Shown here piece after piece: positions 1 to 7,961 of a DNA stretch of 17,499 nt. Under the pieces are notes generated by a model. It worked only from the letters and a program-made list of their open reading frames with translations. It made no database searches and was not told where the DNA came from. Within the stretch, counting starts at the first letter, position 1. Each line of letters opens with the position of its first letter. Location: NCBI GenBank assembly GCA_031258035.1, contig JAIRNL010000254.1, positions 1 through 17,499 of the forward strand. Reading direction: 5' to 3'. This DNA comes from Azoarcus sp. GTDB lineage: Bacteria; Pseudomonadota; Gammaproteobacteria; Burkholderiales; Rhodocyclaceae. Made by a program: the position numbers and the translations under genes.

Positions 1-1433
1 TCGTTGACCTGGGCCGGATTGGCTTTGCCGCGGCTGGCTTTCATGACTTGCCCGACCAGGGCGTTGAAGGCTTTTTCCTTGCCGCCGCGGAATTCATCGA
101 CCAATTTCCGGTTGGCGGCGATCGCCTCGTCGATGAGGGCTTCGATCGCGCCGCTGTCGGTGACTTGCTTCAGGCCCTGGCTTTCGATGATGTCGTCGGC
201 GCTGCCGCCCTCGCCGTTCCAGAGCGCCTCGAAGACCTTGCGCGCGATGGCATTGGAGACGGTGCCGTCGGCAATGCGCGCGATCAGCCCGCCCAGTTGC
301 GTCGGCGACACCGGCGAGGCGGAGATTTCCAGCCCGGCCTTGTTGAGCCGCGCCGCGAGTTCGCCCATGACCCAGTTGGCGCAGGTCTTGGCGTGCGCGG
401 CCCCCGCGGCGGCGACGGCGGACTGGAAATAGTCGGCGGTTTCCCTGCTCGCGGTGAGTGTGTCGGCGTCGCAGGCGGGCAGGCCCAGCTCGCGCTCGAA
501 GCGCGCCTTCATCGCCGCCGGCAATTCGGGCATCGCCGCCCGCACCCGCTCGATCCACGCCGGTTCGATGACCAGTGGCAGCAGGTCGGGATCGGGGAAA
601 TAGCGGTAATCGTGCGCGTCTTCCTTGGAGCGCATCATCCGCGTCTGGCTGGTGTCGGGGTCGAAAAGTACCGTGGCCTGCCCGATTGCGCCGCCGTCTT
701 CCAGCGTCTCGATCTGCCAGCCGGCTTCAAAGTCGATGGCCTGTTGCAGAAAGCGGAAGGAATTGAGGTTTTTGATTTCACGCCGGGTGCCGAGGGCAGT
801 CTCGCCTTTTTTGCGTACCGAAACGTTGGCGTCGCACCGGAAAGAGCCTTCCTGCATGTTGCCGTCGCAAATGTCGATCCAGCGCACCAGGGCATGCAGG
901 GCGCGGGCATAGGCCACGGCCTCGGCGGCGGAGCGCATGTCGGGTTCGGAGACGATTTCCAGCAACGGCGTGCCGGTGCGATTGAGGTCGATGCCGCTCA
1001 TGCCGTGGAAATCTTCGTGCAGCGATTTGCCGGCGTCTTCCTCGAGATGGGCGCGCGTGAGGCGGATGGTTTTTTCGTAAGCCTTCTCCCCCTCGCCGAC
1101 CTGGATCGCAATCGTGCCGCCTTGCACCACCGGCAGCTCGAACTGGCTGATCTGATAGCCCTTTGGCAAGTCGGGATAAAAGTAATTCTTGCGCGCGAAT
1201 ACGCTCTTCGGTGCGATGTGCGCGCCCAGCGCCAGCCCGAGGCGAATGGCGCGTTCGACCGCGCCCCGGTTGAGCACCGGCAGGACGCCCGGCAGGGCGA
1301 CGTCCACGGCGCTCGCCTGTATGTTGGGTTCCGCGCCGAAGGCGGTGCCCGCGCCGGAGAAAATCTTGGCGGTGGTGTTGAGTTGGGCGTGGATTTCCAG
1401 CCCGATGACGATTTCCCAGTCCGATCTGCTCAT
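1..1433 (-). CDS. gatB: Aspartyl/glutamyl-tRNA(Asn/Gln) amidotransferase subunit B, 3' end cut by window edge
   Basis: GatB activates the misacylated Glu or Asp on tRNA(Gln)/tRNA(Asn) with ATP and accepts ammonia channelled from GatA, in the cytoplasm. 477 codons are visible and the frame is still open at the left edge. The last residues read GKANPAQVN, which is close to the usual GatB C-terminus, so only about ten codons are probably missing. Visible hallmarks: GLEIHAQL at residues 11-18, RCDANVSVR at 199-207, the EIKNLNSFRF motif shortly after, and a C-terminal helical GatB/YqeY tRNA-binding region from roughly residue 325. The ATG at 1431-1433 lies 33 bp after the gatA stop, with only a weak GGAC-like ribosome site, so expression is probably coupled to gatA. 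It is the last visible gene of a gatC-gatA-gatB operon. Recognition is strong from family motifs and gene order. Confidence 0.96.
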   Translation of the reverse strand, partial: MSRSDWEIVIGLEIHAQLNTTAKIFSGAGTAFGAEPNIQASAVDVALPGVLPVLNRGAVERAIRLGLALGAHIAPKSVFARKNYFYPDLPKGYQISQFELPVVQGGTIAIQVGEGEKAYEKTIRLTRAHLEEDAGKSLHEDFHGMSGIDLNRTGTPLLEIVSEPDMRSAAEAVAYARALHALVRWIDICDGNMQEGSFRCDANVSVRKKGETALGTRREIKNLNSFRFLQQAIDFEAGWQIETLEDGGAIGQATVLFDPDTSQTRMMRSKEDAHDYRYFPDPDLLPLVIEPAWIERVRAAMPELPAAMKARFERELGLPACDADTLTASRETADYFQSAVAAAGAAHAKTCANWVMGELAARLNKAGLEISASPVSPTQLGGLIARIADGTVSNAIARKVFEALWNGEGGSADDIIESQGLKQVTDSGAIEALIDEAIAANRKLVDEFRGGKEKAFNALVGQVMKASRGKANPAQVN

Positions 1434-1466
1434 TTTGGTCGTCCGTTGTCTCGAAGGCGCGGCGCC

Positions 1467-2960
1467 TCAGGCAGCCAGGGCCGGGCGGCGCAGGTGCCAG
1501 TCGGTGGCCTGCTGGAAGCGGTGCGCGGCGGCGAGCAGCTTTGCTTCGGAGAAATAGTCGCCGATCAGTTGCAGCCCGACCGGCAGCCCGCCGGCATCGA
1601 ATCCGCAGGGGTGGGAGAGACCCGGCAGCCCGGCGAGATTGACCGGCGTGGTGTAGATGTCGGCGAGGTACATCTGTACCGGATCGCCGCTCATCGCGCC
1701 CAGCGTCCAGGCCGTTACGGGCGAGGTGGGGCCGGCAATCAGGTCGCATTCGGCAAAGGCGCGGCGGAAGTCCCCGGCAATCAGGCGGCGCAGTTTTTGC
1801 GCTTGCAGATAGTAGGCGTCGTAATAGCCGTGCGACAGGACATAGGTGCCGACCAGAATGCGACGCTGTACTTCCGCGCCGAAACCCTCGCCGCGGCTCT
1901 TGCAGTACATGTCGGCGAGGTCGGTGAATTCGGCGGCGCGGTGCCCGTAGCGCACGCCATCGAAACGGGAGAGGTTGCTCGAAGCCTCGGCCATGGCGAT
2001 GACGTAATAGGCGGGGATCGCCAGTCTGGCATTGGGCAGGTCGACTTCGCGCGTGGCGGCGCCCAGCGCGCGGTATTGCGCGAGCGCGGCATCGACGGCG
2101 ACGCGGATGTCGTCGCTCATGCCATCGCCGAAGAATTCGCGCGGCAGGCCGATGATGAGACCGGCGAGCGGCCTGGCTGCATCGGCGGGCGGCGCGGCGA
2201 GCGCGGCGGCGTAGTCTTCGGGCGCGCGTTCGAGGCTGGTCGAGTCGCGCTCGTCGAACCCGGTCATCGCCGAGAGCAGCACGGCGCAATCCTCGGCGGT
2301 CGCGCCGAAAGCGCCGCCCTGGTCGAGCGAAGAAGCGTAGGCGATGAGGCCGTAGCGGCTCACGAGACCATAAGTCGGCTTGATCCCGGTCACGCCGCAA
2401 AAGGACGCTGGCTGGCGCACCGAGCCGCCGGTGTCGGTACCGGTGGCGATCGGCGCAAGCCGCGCCGCGACCGCCGCCGCCGAGCCGCCCGAGGAGCCGC
2501 CGGGCACATGCCCGGGTTCCCACGGGTTTCTGGTCGGGCCGTAATACGATGTCTCGCACGACGAGCCCATGGCGAATTCGTCCATATTGGTCTTGCCCAG
2601 GCTCACCGCCCCGGCTTTTTTCAGCAGGGCGACGACATGCGCGTCGTAGGGGCTGACGAAACCGGACAGCATCCGCGAGGCGCAGGTGGTGAGCATGCCT
2701 TCGGTGCAGAACACGTCCTTGTGGGCGAGCGGTATGCCGGTGAGCGGCCCGGCCTCGTCGCGGGCGATGCGCTCGTCGGCGGCGCGCGCTTCGGCGAGCG
2801 TCCGTTCGCGGTCGACGGTGATGAAAGCATTGAGCGCCGGATCGAGGGCGTCGATGCGATCGAGAAAAAGCGCGGCGAGTTCGACGCTGGAGATTTCTTT
2901 CGCGTCCAGCGCGCGGCGCAGGGCGCGGACGGAAACCCCGGAAAGTGGCGCGGCGCTCAT
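1467..2960 (-). CDS. gatA: Aspartyl/glutamyl-tRNA(Asn/Gln) amidotransferase subunit A (glutamine amidase)
   Basis: GatA is the amidase-signature subunit that hydrolyses glutamine and passes ammonia to GatB. The protein from this start is 497 aa, normal for the family. The Ser-cisSer-Lys triad is complete: K81 in AHKDVF, cis-Ser S156 in GGSSGGS (residues 154-160) and nucleophile S180 in DTGGS. Their spacings equal those of S. aureus GatA (K79, S154, S178, from memory). The frame stays open upstream to 3089, but that extension lies antiparallel to nothing useful and overlaps the end of gatC. I chose the ATG at 2958-2960 (MSAAPLSG), which gives a normal amphipathic N-terminus 34 bp after the gatC stop. 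No good Shine-Dalgarno precedes it, consistent with coupling to gatC. Confidence 0.97.
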   Translation of the reverse strand: MSAAPLSGVSVRALRRALDAKEISSVELAALFLDRIDALDPALNAFITVDRERTLAEARAADERIARDEAGPLTGIPLAHKDVFCTEGMLTTCASRMLSGFVSPYDAHVVALLKKAGAVSLGKTNMDEFAMGSSCETSYYGPTRNPWEPGHVPGGSSGGSAAAVAARLAPIATGTDTGGSVRQPASFCGVTGIKPTYGLVSRYGLIAYASSLDQGGAFGATAEDCAVLLSAMTGFDERDSTSLERAPEDYAAALAAPPADAARPLAGLIIGLPREFFGDGMSDDIRVAVDAALAQYRALGAATREVDLPNARLAIPAYYVIAMAEASSNLSRFDGVRYGHRAAEFTDLADMYCKSRGEGFGAEVQRRILVGTYVLSHGYYDAYYLQAQKLRRLIAGDFRRAFAECDLIAGPTSPVTAWTLGAMSGDPVQMYLADIYTTPVNLAGLPGLSHPCGFDAGGLPVGLQLIGDYFSEAKLLAAAHRFQQATDWHLRRPALAA

Positions 2961-2994
2961 GCGGGGAAAGGCGGAAAGCGTGGAGGGAGCATTT

Positions 2995-3285
2995 TCATTC
3001 GATGACCCTGGGTACCAGGTAAAGCCCGGCTTCGGTTCGTGGCGCGATGGCCTGGAACGCGGCGCGCCGGTCTGTTTCGGTGACGACATCCTCGCGCAGC
3101 CGGGCAGCCAGCTCCTGGGGATGGCTCATGGGGTCGATGCCGGCAGTATCGATAGATTGCATTTGCGCAATGACGGCAAAAATGCTGTTAAGATGGCCGC
3201 GCGTCGTGTTGACGGTTTCGTCGTCGGGCAGAGCCAACCTGGCCAGCTTCGCCAACCGTTCGATTTGTTCGTTAGAAAGGGGCAT
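2995..3285 (-). CDS. gatC: Aspartyl/glutamyl-tRNA(Asn/Gln) amidotransferase subunit C
   Basis: GatC is the small subunit that wraps around GatA and stabilises its interface with GatB. The product is 96 aa, the usual size. It starts MPLSNEQIERLAKLARLAL, the typical GatC N-terminal helix, and ends GLYLVPRVIE, the typical Y-x-V-P-x-V tail. The open frame extends 25 codons further upstream to 3360, but family length and the MPLS-type N-terminus favour the ATG at 3283-3285. It is the first gene of the gatCAB operon, divergent from mreB. Having all three subunits together means the organism probably makes Gln-tRNA(Gln) and/or Asn-tRNA(Asn) by the indirect route. Which of the two cannot be read from this window. 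Confidence 0.96.
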   Translation of the reverse strand: MPLSNEQIERLAKLARLALPDDETVNTTRGHLNSIFAVIAQMQSIDTAGIDPMSHPQELAARLREDVVTETDRRAAFQAIAPRTEAGLYLVPRVIE

Positions 3286-3403
3286 GTGACAAACGAGATG
3301 AATTCCCAAGGGATTGTAGGGTATCATATCCGCCTTCTGCCCCCCTCTTTCCGGGCGCATCCACGCGCGAAACGAAAATTTCCAACCGGTTCGGAACCTC
3401 CTT
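3286..3403. promoter_or_regulatory. Divergent gatC / mreB intergenic promoter region
   Basis: This 118-bp gap must hold promoters for both operons. On the minus strand there are two -10-like boxes, TACAAT (complement of 3313-3318) and TATGAT (complement of 3323-3328). The first would give gatC a leader of about 20 nt. On the plus strand TATCAT at 3322-3327 overlaps these, so the two promoters may share DNA. No convincing -35 boxes sit at 16-18 bp from any of them. Next to the mreB start are small palindromes: AACCGGTT at 3384-3391 and GGTTC-G-GAACC at 3388-3398. The second contains the only Shine-Dalgarno-like bases (GGAA, 3393-3396). Exact boxes are a guess; the presence of divergent promoters is inferred from gene orientation. 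Confidence 0.4.
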
Positions 3404-4447
3404 ATGTTCGGCTTACTGCGTTCTTATTTTTCCAGCGATCTGGCGATCGACCTGGGTACGGCCAACACCCTGATCTACGTGCGGGGTAAAGGCATTGTCC
3501 TCGATGAACCTTCGGTGGTGGCAATCCGGACCGAAGGCGGGCCAAATTCCAAGCGCATGATCCAGGCCGTTGGGCATGAGGCCAAGCAGATGCTCGGCAA
3601 GACGCCAAAGAACATCGAGGCGATCCGCCCGATGAAAGACGGCGTGATCGCCGACTTCGAAGTCACCGAGCAGATGATCAAGCAATTCATAAAACGGGTG
3701 CACGATTCGCGGCTTCTGTCGCCCAGTCCCCGGATCATCATCTGTGTGCCCTGCGGTTCGACCCAGGTCGAGCGTCGCGCCATCCGTGATGCCGCGCTGG
3801 CCGCGGGAGCCTCGCAGGTCTACCTGATCGAGGAACCGATGGCGGCGGCCATCGGCGCGGGGCTGCCGGTATCGGACGCGCTCGGTTCGATGGTGGTCGA
3901 TATCGGCGGCGGCACGACCGAAGTTGGCGTGATCTCGCTGGGCGGCATGGTCTATCGGGGCAGCGTCCGGGTCGGCGGCGACAAGTTCGACGAATCCATC
4001 GTCAATTACATCCGCCGCAACTACGGCATGCTGATCGGCGACACCACCGCCGAGAACATCAAGAAAGAAATCGGCTCCGCCTTTCCGGGGTCGGAAGTGC
4101 GCGAACTGGAAGTCAAGGGCCGCAACCTCGCCGAGGGCATCCCGCGCAGCTTCACGATTTCGTCCAATGAAATCCTCGAGGCGCTCACCGAGCCGATCAA
4201 CCAGATCGTCTCCTCGGTCAAGATCGCCCTCGAAGAAACGCCGCCCGAACTGGGCGCCGACATCGCCGAACGCGGTCTGGTGCTGACCGGCGGCGGCGCC
4301 CTGTTGCGCGATCTCGATCGCCTGCTGATGGAAGAAACCGGCCTGCCGGTAATCGTCGCCGAGGAGCCGCTCACCTGCGTGGCCCGTGGTTGTGGCATGG
4401 CGCTCGACAAGATGGACAAACTGGCTTCCATCTTCACTTCGGATTGA
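3404..4447 (+). CDS. mreB: Rod shape-determining actin homologue MreB
   Basis: MreB is a bacterial actin that polymerises on the inner face of the membrane and orients the elongation machinery. The protein is 347 aa, the same length as E. coli MreB. Visible features: an amphipathic membrane-binding start MFGLLRSYFSSD; the phosphate-1 loop D16-LGTANT; the phosphate-2 loop around D166 (DIGGGTTEVG); and the adenosine-binding LTGGGALLRDL near the C-terminus. The start at 3404 fits the conserved MFG..R.YFS N-terminus, although upstream only a weak GGAA is seen. It heads an operon with mreC (62 bp downstream), mreD, mrdA, rodA and rlpA. Nothing unusual is seen in the protein. Confidence 0.98.
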   Translation: MFGLLRSYFSSDLAIDLGTANTLIYVRGKGIVLDEPSVVAIRTEGGPNSKRMIQAVGHEAKQMLGKTPKNIEAIRPMKDGVIADFEVTEQMIKQFIKRVHDSRLLSPSPRIIICVPCGSTQVERRAIRDAALAAGASQVYLIEEPMAAAIGAGLPVSDALGSMVVDIGGGTTEVGVISLGGMVYRGSVRVGGDKFDESIVNYIRRNYGMLIGDTTAENIKKEIGSAFPGSEVRELEVKGRNLAEGIPRSFTISSNEILEALTEPINQIVSSVKIALEETPPELGADIAERGLVLTGGGALLRDLDRLLMEETGLPVIVAEEPLTCVARGCGMALDKMDKLASIFTSD

Positions 4448-4509
4448 AATCGCGCCACTAGCGACAGTATTTGCAACGTCCCTGAACCTTACCGTCCGGG
4501 AACCGCTGG

Positions 4510-5451
4510 ATGCCTTCTGCCGATTTTCAGACACACCCCGTTTTCAAACGGGGAATAGCGCCGCATATACGCCTGCTGGTATATGTCACGGTCTGCGTGG
4601 CGATACTGGTGGCCGATGTGCGCTTCCGTTACCTTGAGTCCCTGCGCGAGTACTTGTCGACCATTACCTACCCCATGCGCAGGGCTGCCGCCGAGCCGGT
4701 CAACCTGGCGAGCAATGCAGCCAAGTACTTTTCCAAATTGGCGGATTCGCAATTCGAGCAGGCCGATTTCGAGCGGCTCCAGATCGAGACCGCCCAACGG
4801 CTGCTGCGTTTCGAATCCCTCGAACAGGAAAACGAACAACTGCGCAGGCTGCTCGGCATGAGCGCGCGCGTGCGGACGCACAGCGTTGCCGCCGAGGTGC
4901 TCTACAGCGCGCCGGACCCATATTCCCGCAAGGTCATTCTCGACCAGGGCAGGCAGGAGGGCGTGGAGCCGGGGCTGGCGGTGGTCGATGCCACCGGATT
5001 GCTCGGGCAGGTCACGCGGGTTTATCCGATCCAGTCCGAAGTCACGCTCATTACCGACCGCAACCAGTCGGTGACGGTGCAGGTCGAGCGCAATGGCCAG
5101 CGCGGCGTCATGTCCGGCACCGGGCAGGGCGGGCTGGAATTGCGCTTCGTGCTTGCCGATGCCGACATCAAGGTCGGGGATCGCCTGATGACTTCGGGGC
5201 TGGACGGCCTGTTCGTGCCCGGCCTGCCGGTGGCCATGGTCGAGAGCGTCGAACGCGATGCCGGCGCCTTCGCCAGGATCGCCTGTCGACCGTTGGCCGG
5301 GGTCGATCAGAGCACCCGGGTGCTGGTGCTGAGCCGCGCCGAATTGCCGCCGCCACCCCCGCCGCCCCAGCCAGCGCCGGAAACCACCGGGGAGTCCTCG
5401 CCCGCTTCAGAACCAGGGGCGCGACCCGAACCCGCCGAAGATGAGAACTAG
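4510..5451 (+). CDS. mreC: Rod shape-determining protein MreC
   Basis: MreC is a bitopic periplasmic scaffold that binds and activates PBP2 in the elongasome. The product is 313 aa. A short cytoplasmic start rich in K/R is followed by one membrane segment at about residues 20-36. A coiled coil (roughly 60-118, with an EQENEQLRRLLG end) comes next, then the two-lobed beta domain to about 275, including RNGQRGVMSGTG and TSGLDGLFVPGLPVAMV. The C-terminus carries a run of seven prolines at residues 280-286 and an acidic Pro/Glu-rich tail ending EPAEDEN. Such tails vary among betaproteobacterial MreCs. The ATG at 4510 gives the standard FKRG..PHIRLL-type N-terminus. It lies 11 bp ahead of mreD. 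Confidence 0.96.
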   Translation: MPSADFQTHPVFKRGIAPHIRLLVYVTVCVAILVADVRFRYLESLREYLSTITYPMRRAAAEPVNLASNAAKYFSKLADSQFEQADFERLQIETAQRLLRFESLEQENEQLRRLLGMSARVRTHSVAAEVLYSAPDPYSRKVILDQGRQEGVEPGLAVVDATGLLGQVTRVYPIQSEVTLITDRNQSVTVQVERNGQRGVMSGTGQGGLELRFVLADADIKVGDRLMTSGLDGLFVPGLPVAMVESVERDAGAFARIACRPLAGVDQSTRVLVLSRAELPPPPPPPQPAPETTGESSPASEPGARPEPAEDEN

Positions 5452-5462
5452 GCGATCCGGCC

Positions 5463-5987
5463 ATGCAATTCACCAACCGTTCCAATCGCATCCTGCAACC
5501 GACGAAGCCGTGGTTCGTCTATCTGAGCCTGCTCATCGCCCTCATGCTGGATTACGTCCCCGCCGGCGATTTTTCCCGCATGCTGCCGGACTGGGTGGCG
5601 CTGGTGCTGACGTTCTGGTGCATCCGCGAACCCTTGTACATCGGCATGGGCGTGGGCTTCACCCTTGGCCTGCTCGTCGATGTCGGCGGCGGCGGGCCAA
5701 TGGGGCAGCATGCCCTTTCCTATGTGGTGCTCGCTTTCATGGCCAACGCCCTGGCCCGGCGGGTGATGTGGTTTCCGGCCTTGTTGCAGGCCCTGCACGT
5801 GCTGCCGATGCTGTTGATCGCCCAGGCATTGATGGTCGGGGTGCGGATGCTTGCCCAGGAAGAATTCCCGGGATGGGAGTACTTTCTTTCCAGCCTCGTT
5901 GGCGTGGCGCTCTGGCTGCCGCTTACCTATCTTTTGCTGCTGCCGCAGTTCCAGCCGGTCGATCGGGATGAAAATCGGCCAATCTGA
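5463..5987 (+). CDS. mreD: Rod shape-determining membrane protein MreD
   Basis: MreD is a polytopic inner-membrane partner of MreC in the elongasome. The 174-aa product has about five hydrophobic segments. It contains the family-typical RP/KPW...LSLLIALMLDYVP start and the GFTLGLLVDVGGGGPMGQHALSYV stretch (the glycine-rich loop after a membrane helix). The ATG at 5463 lies 11 bp after the mreC stop, and the stop is 9 bp before mrdA, so translation is probably coupled. The gene is identified by topology, the LLVD..GGGPMGQHAL-type motif and its position between mreC and mrdA. MreD sequences diverge strongly, so position carries weight here. Confidence 0.94.
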   Translation: MQFTNRSNRILQPTKPWFVYLSLLIALMLDYVPAGDFSRMLPDWVALVLTFWCIREPLYIGMGVGFTLGLLVDVGGGGPMGQHALSYVVLAFMANALARRVMWFPALLQALHVLPMLLIAQALMVGVRMLAQEEFPGWEYFLSSLVGVALWLPLTYLLLLPQFQPVDRDENRPI

Positions 5988-5996
5988 GGGCGCCGC

Positions 5997-7961
5997 ATGA
6001 AAACCTTCACCGACTCCGACGAGAGCACGGGACGTTTTTTCCTGCGTCTGGTCGCCTCGGTCGCCTTCTTGCTCGCCGGCTGCGTCCTGCTGGTTCTGCG
6101 GCTCTATGTCCTCCAGGTGAAGTACCACGAGCATTACCACACGCTCGCCGAGGACAACCGCATCTCCCCGCTGCCGATCGTGCCGCAGCGCGGCAACATC
6201 GTCGATCGCAACGGCGCCGTGCTGGCGCGCAATTTCGCCGCCTATACGCTGGAGATTCCCTCGAACATCGTCGATACGAAAGAAGACAAGGCCCTCTCCA
6301 GGATAATCGACGAACTCTCCAGGATCATCGCCATCGACGAGCGTGATAAAAAGCGCTTTGAAAAATTCCGCTCGGAAAACCGCCGCCTGGACAGCGCGCC
6401 GATCCGCACCCATCTCAGCGACGAGGAGGTCGCGCGCTTCATCGGGCAACGTTACCGCTTCCCGGACATCGAAGTACAGGCGCGGCTGTTCCGCAATTAC
6501 CCGAACGGGACGCTGGCTTCGCACCTGGTGGGCTACATCAGCCGCATCAACGACGAGGAGATGGAGCGCCTCGATGAAAGCGGCGATGCCGCCAACTACC
6601 GTGGCACCGAACACATCGGCAAGAGCGGCGTGGAAGCGACCTACGAGGTCGATCTCCATGGCGCCACCGGGGTCGAGCACGTCGAGGTCAATGCCGGCGG
6701 CAGGGCCGTGCGGCGCCTGAAGAGCGACCCCGCGACGGCGGGCAACGACATCGAACTGAGCGTCGATCTCGAATTGCAGAAAGTCGCCGAAGCCGCTTTC
6801 GGCAATCGTCGTGGCGCCCTGGTGGCGCTCGATCCGACGAACGGCGAAGTGCTCGCCCTGGTGTCGATGCCGACTTTCGATCCCAATCTGTTCGTCGACG
6901 GCATCTCCGGCGCGGACTGGAGAATGCTGAACGAAGTCGGCGTCCCGAAGAACGAACTCAACAAGCCGCTGCTCAACCGCGCCGTCTACAGCGCCTATCC
7001 GCCTGGCTCGACTTTCAAGCCTTTCATGGCCCTGGCCGGGCTGACCCACGGAAAGCGCAAATGGGAGCAGAAAGTCTCCGATCCCGGCTTTTTCTGGTTC
7101 GGCGGCCATCAGTTCATGGACGACAAGAAGGGCGGCCATGGCGCGGTCGACATGTACAAGTCCCTGGTGGTGTCGTGCAACACTTACTACTACATGTTGG
7201 CCAGCGACCTGCAAATCGAACGGATCGCCAGCTTCATGCCCCAGTTCGGCTTCGGCGCGCGCTCCGGGATCGACCTGCCTGGAGAAGGGAAAGGCGTGTT
7301 GCCGTCCCCGGACTGGAAACGCAAACGCTTCAAGACCCGGGAACAACAAAAGTGGTATGCCGGCGAGACGATCTCGGTGGGCATCGGCCAGGGGTACAAC
7401 GCCTACACCCCGCTTCAGATGGCGCAGGCGATGGCGACCATCGCCAATGACGGCAAGCGCATGCGCCCGCACGTGTTGAGGGCGGTGATCGACAACCAGG
7501 GCCAGCGCCAGGAATTTCCGCCCGAACTGGTCGCGGAAGTCGACGTCAAGCCAGAATATATCGCCAAGGTGCGGCAGGCGCTGGAAGACGTCACCCGCTT
7601 CGGCACGGGCGCGCGCGCCTTTGCCGGCGCGCCTTACCGCTCGGGAGGCAAGACCGGCACCGCCCAGGTGTACTCGCTCAAGGGCGGCAAGTACGACAAG
7701 AGCAACGAACGCATGCGCGATCATTCGTGGTTCATCGCCTATGCGCCGGCGGAAGCGCCGAAGATCGCGCTCGCGGTACTGGTGGAAAACGGCGGTTTCG
7801 GCGCGGCGTCGGCGGCGCCGATCGCGCGACAGGTGATCGACTTCTATCTGCTCGAAAAACGCGCTGGCGAACCGGCGCCCGAAGATGTCGACGCCGAGGA
7901 CGAAGGCCAGGAAAATACCGGAAATGGGGCACATTCCCGTGGCGAAGAGGTGAGCGAGTGA
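5997..7961 (+). CDS. mrdA: Penicillin-binding protein 2, elongasome DD-transpeptidase
   Basis: PBP2 cross-links peptidoglycan during cell elongation as partner of RodA. The product is 654 aa. It has an N-terminal membrane anchor (about 17-40), a pedestal/dimerisation region containing PQRGNIVDRNG near residue 63, and a transpeptidase domain with all three motifs: S338-TFK (nucleophile S338, K341), S393-CN, and K552-TG. Downstream of the catalytic domain is a polar, acidic tail (EPAPEDVDAEDEG and beyond) of about 35 residues that is probably disordered and periplasmic. The ATG at 5997 is 9 bp after mreD. The stop overlaps a GTG start of rodA. In E. coli this gene is mrdA/pbpA. Family assignment is secure; the beta-lactam (amdinocillin) target role is family knowledge. 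Confidence 0.98.
   Translation: MKTFTDSDESTGRFFLRLVASVAFLLAGCVLLVLRLYVLQVKYHEHYHTLAEDNRISPLPIVPQRGNIVDRNGAVLARNFAAYTLEIPSNIVDTKEDKALSRIIDELSRIIAIDERDKKRFEKFRSENRRLDSAPIRTHLSDEEVARFIGQRYRFPDIEVQARLFRNYPNGTLASHLVGYISRINDEEMERLDESGDAANYRGTEHIGKSGVEATYEVDLHGATGVEHVEVNAGGRAVRRLKSDPATAGNDIELSVDLELQKVAEAAFGNRRGALVALDPTNGEVLALVSMPTFDPNLFVDGISGADWRMLNEVGVPKNELNKPLLNRAVYSAYPPGSTFKPFMALAGLTHGKRKWEQKVSDPGFFWFGGHQFMDDKKGGHGAVDMYKSLVVSCNTYYYMLASDLQIERIASFMPQFGFGARSGIDLPGEGKGVLPSPDWKRKRFKTREQQKWYAGETISVGIGQGYNAYTPLQMAQAMATIANDGKRMRPHVLRAVIDNQGQRQEFPPELVAEVDVKPEYIAKVRQALEDVTRFGTGARAFAGAPYRSGGKTGTAQVYSLKGGKYDKSNERMRDHSWFIAYAPAEAPKIALAVLVENGGFGAASAAPIARQVIDFYLLEKRAGEPAPEDVDAEDEGQENTGNGAHSRGEEVSE
7945..7950 (+). 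promoter_or_regulatory. Ribosome binding site AAGAGG that supports the GTG start of rodA
   Basis: AAGAGG lies inside the 3' end of mrdA, 7 nt before the GTG at 7958. The alternative in-frame ATG at 7985 is preceded by a run of eight T residues (7976-7983) and has no purine-rich site. The site therefore favours the GTG, which overlaps the mrdA stop as GTGA. Confidence 0.55.

Noticed and set aside
48..3005. 985-codon uninterrupted open frame on the plus strand, opposite gatA and gatB
   Set aside because: Its translation is Gly/Ala/Arg/His/Gln-rich without any recognisable domain, and it lies exactly antisense to two certain genes. Long antisense frames are expected with high GC at third codon positions.
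2961..3089. N-terminal extension of gatA
   Set aside because: It overlaps the end of gatC, lacks family similarity, and makes the protein too long.
5448..7934. 828-codon minus-strand frame opposite mreD and mrdA
   Set aside because: Same shadow effect. PBP2 motifs on the plus strand are complete, and the antisense product shows no fold or motif.
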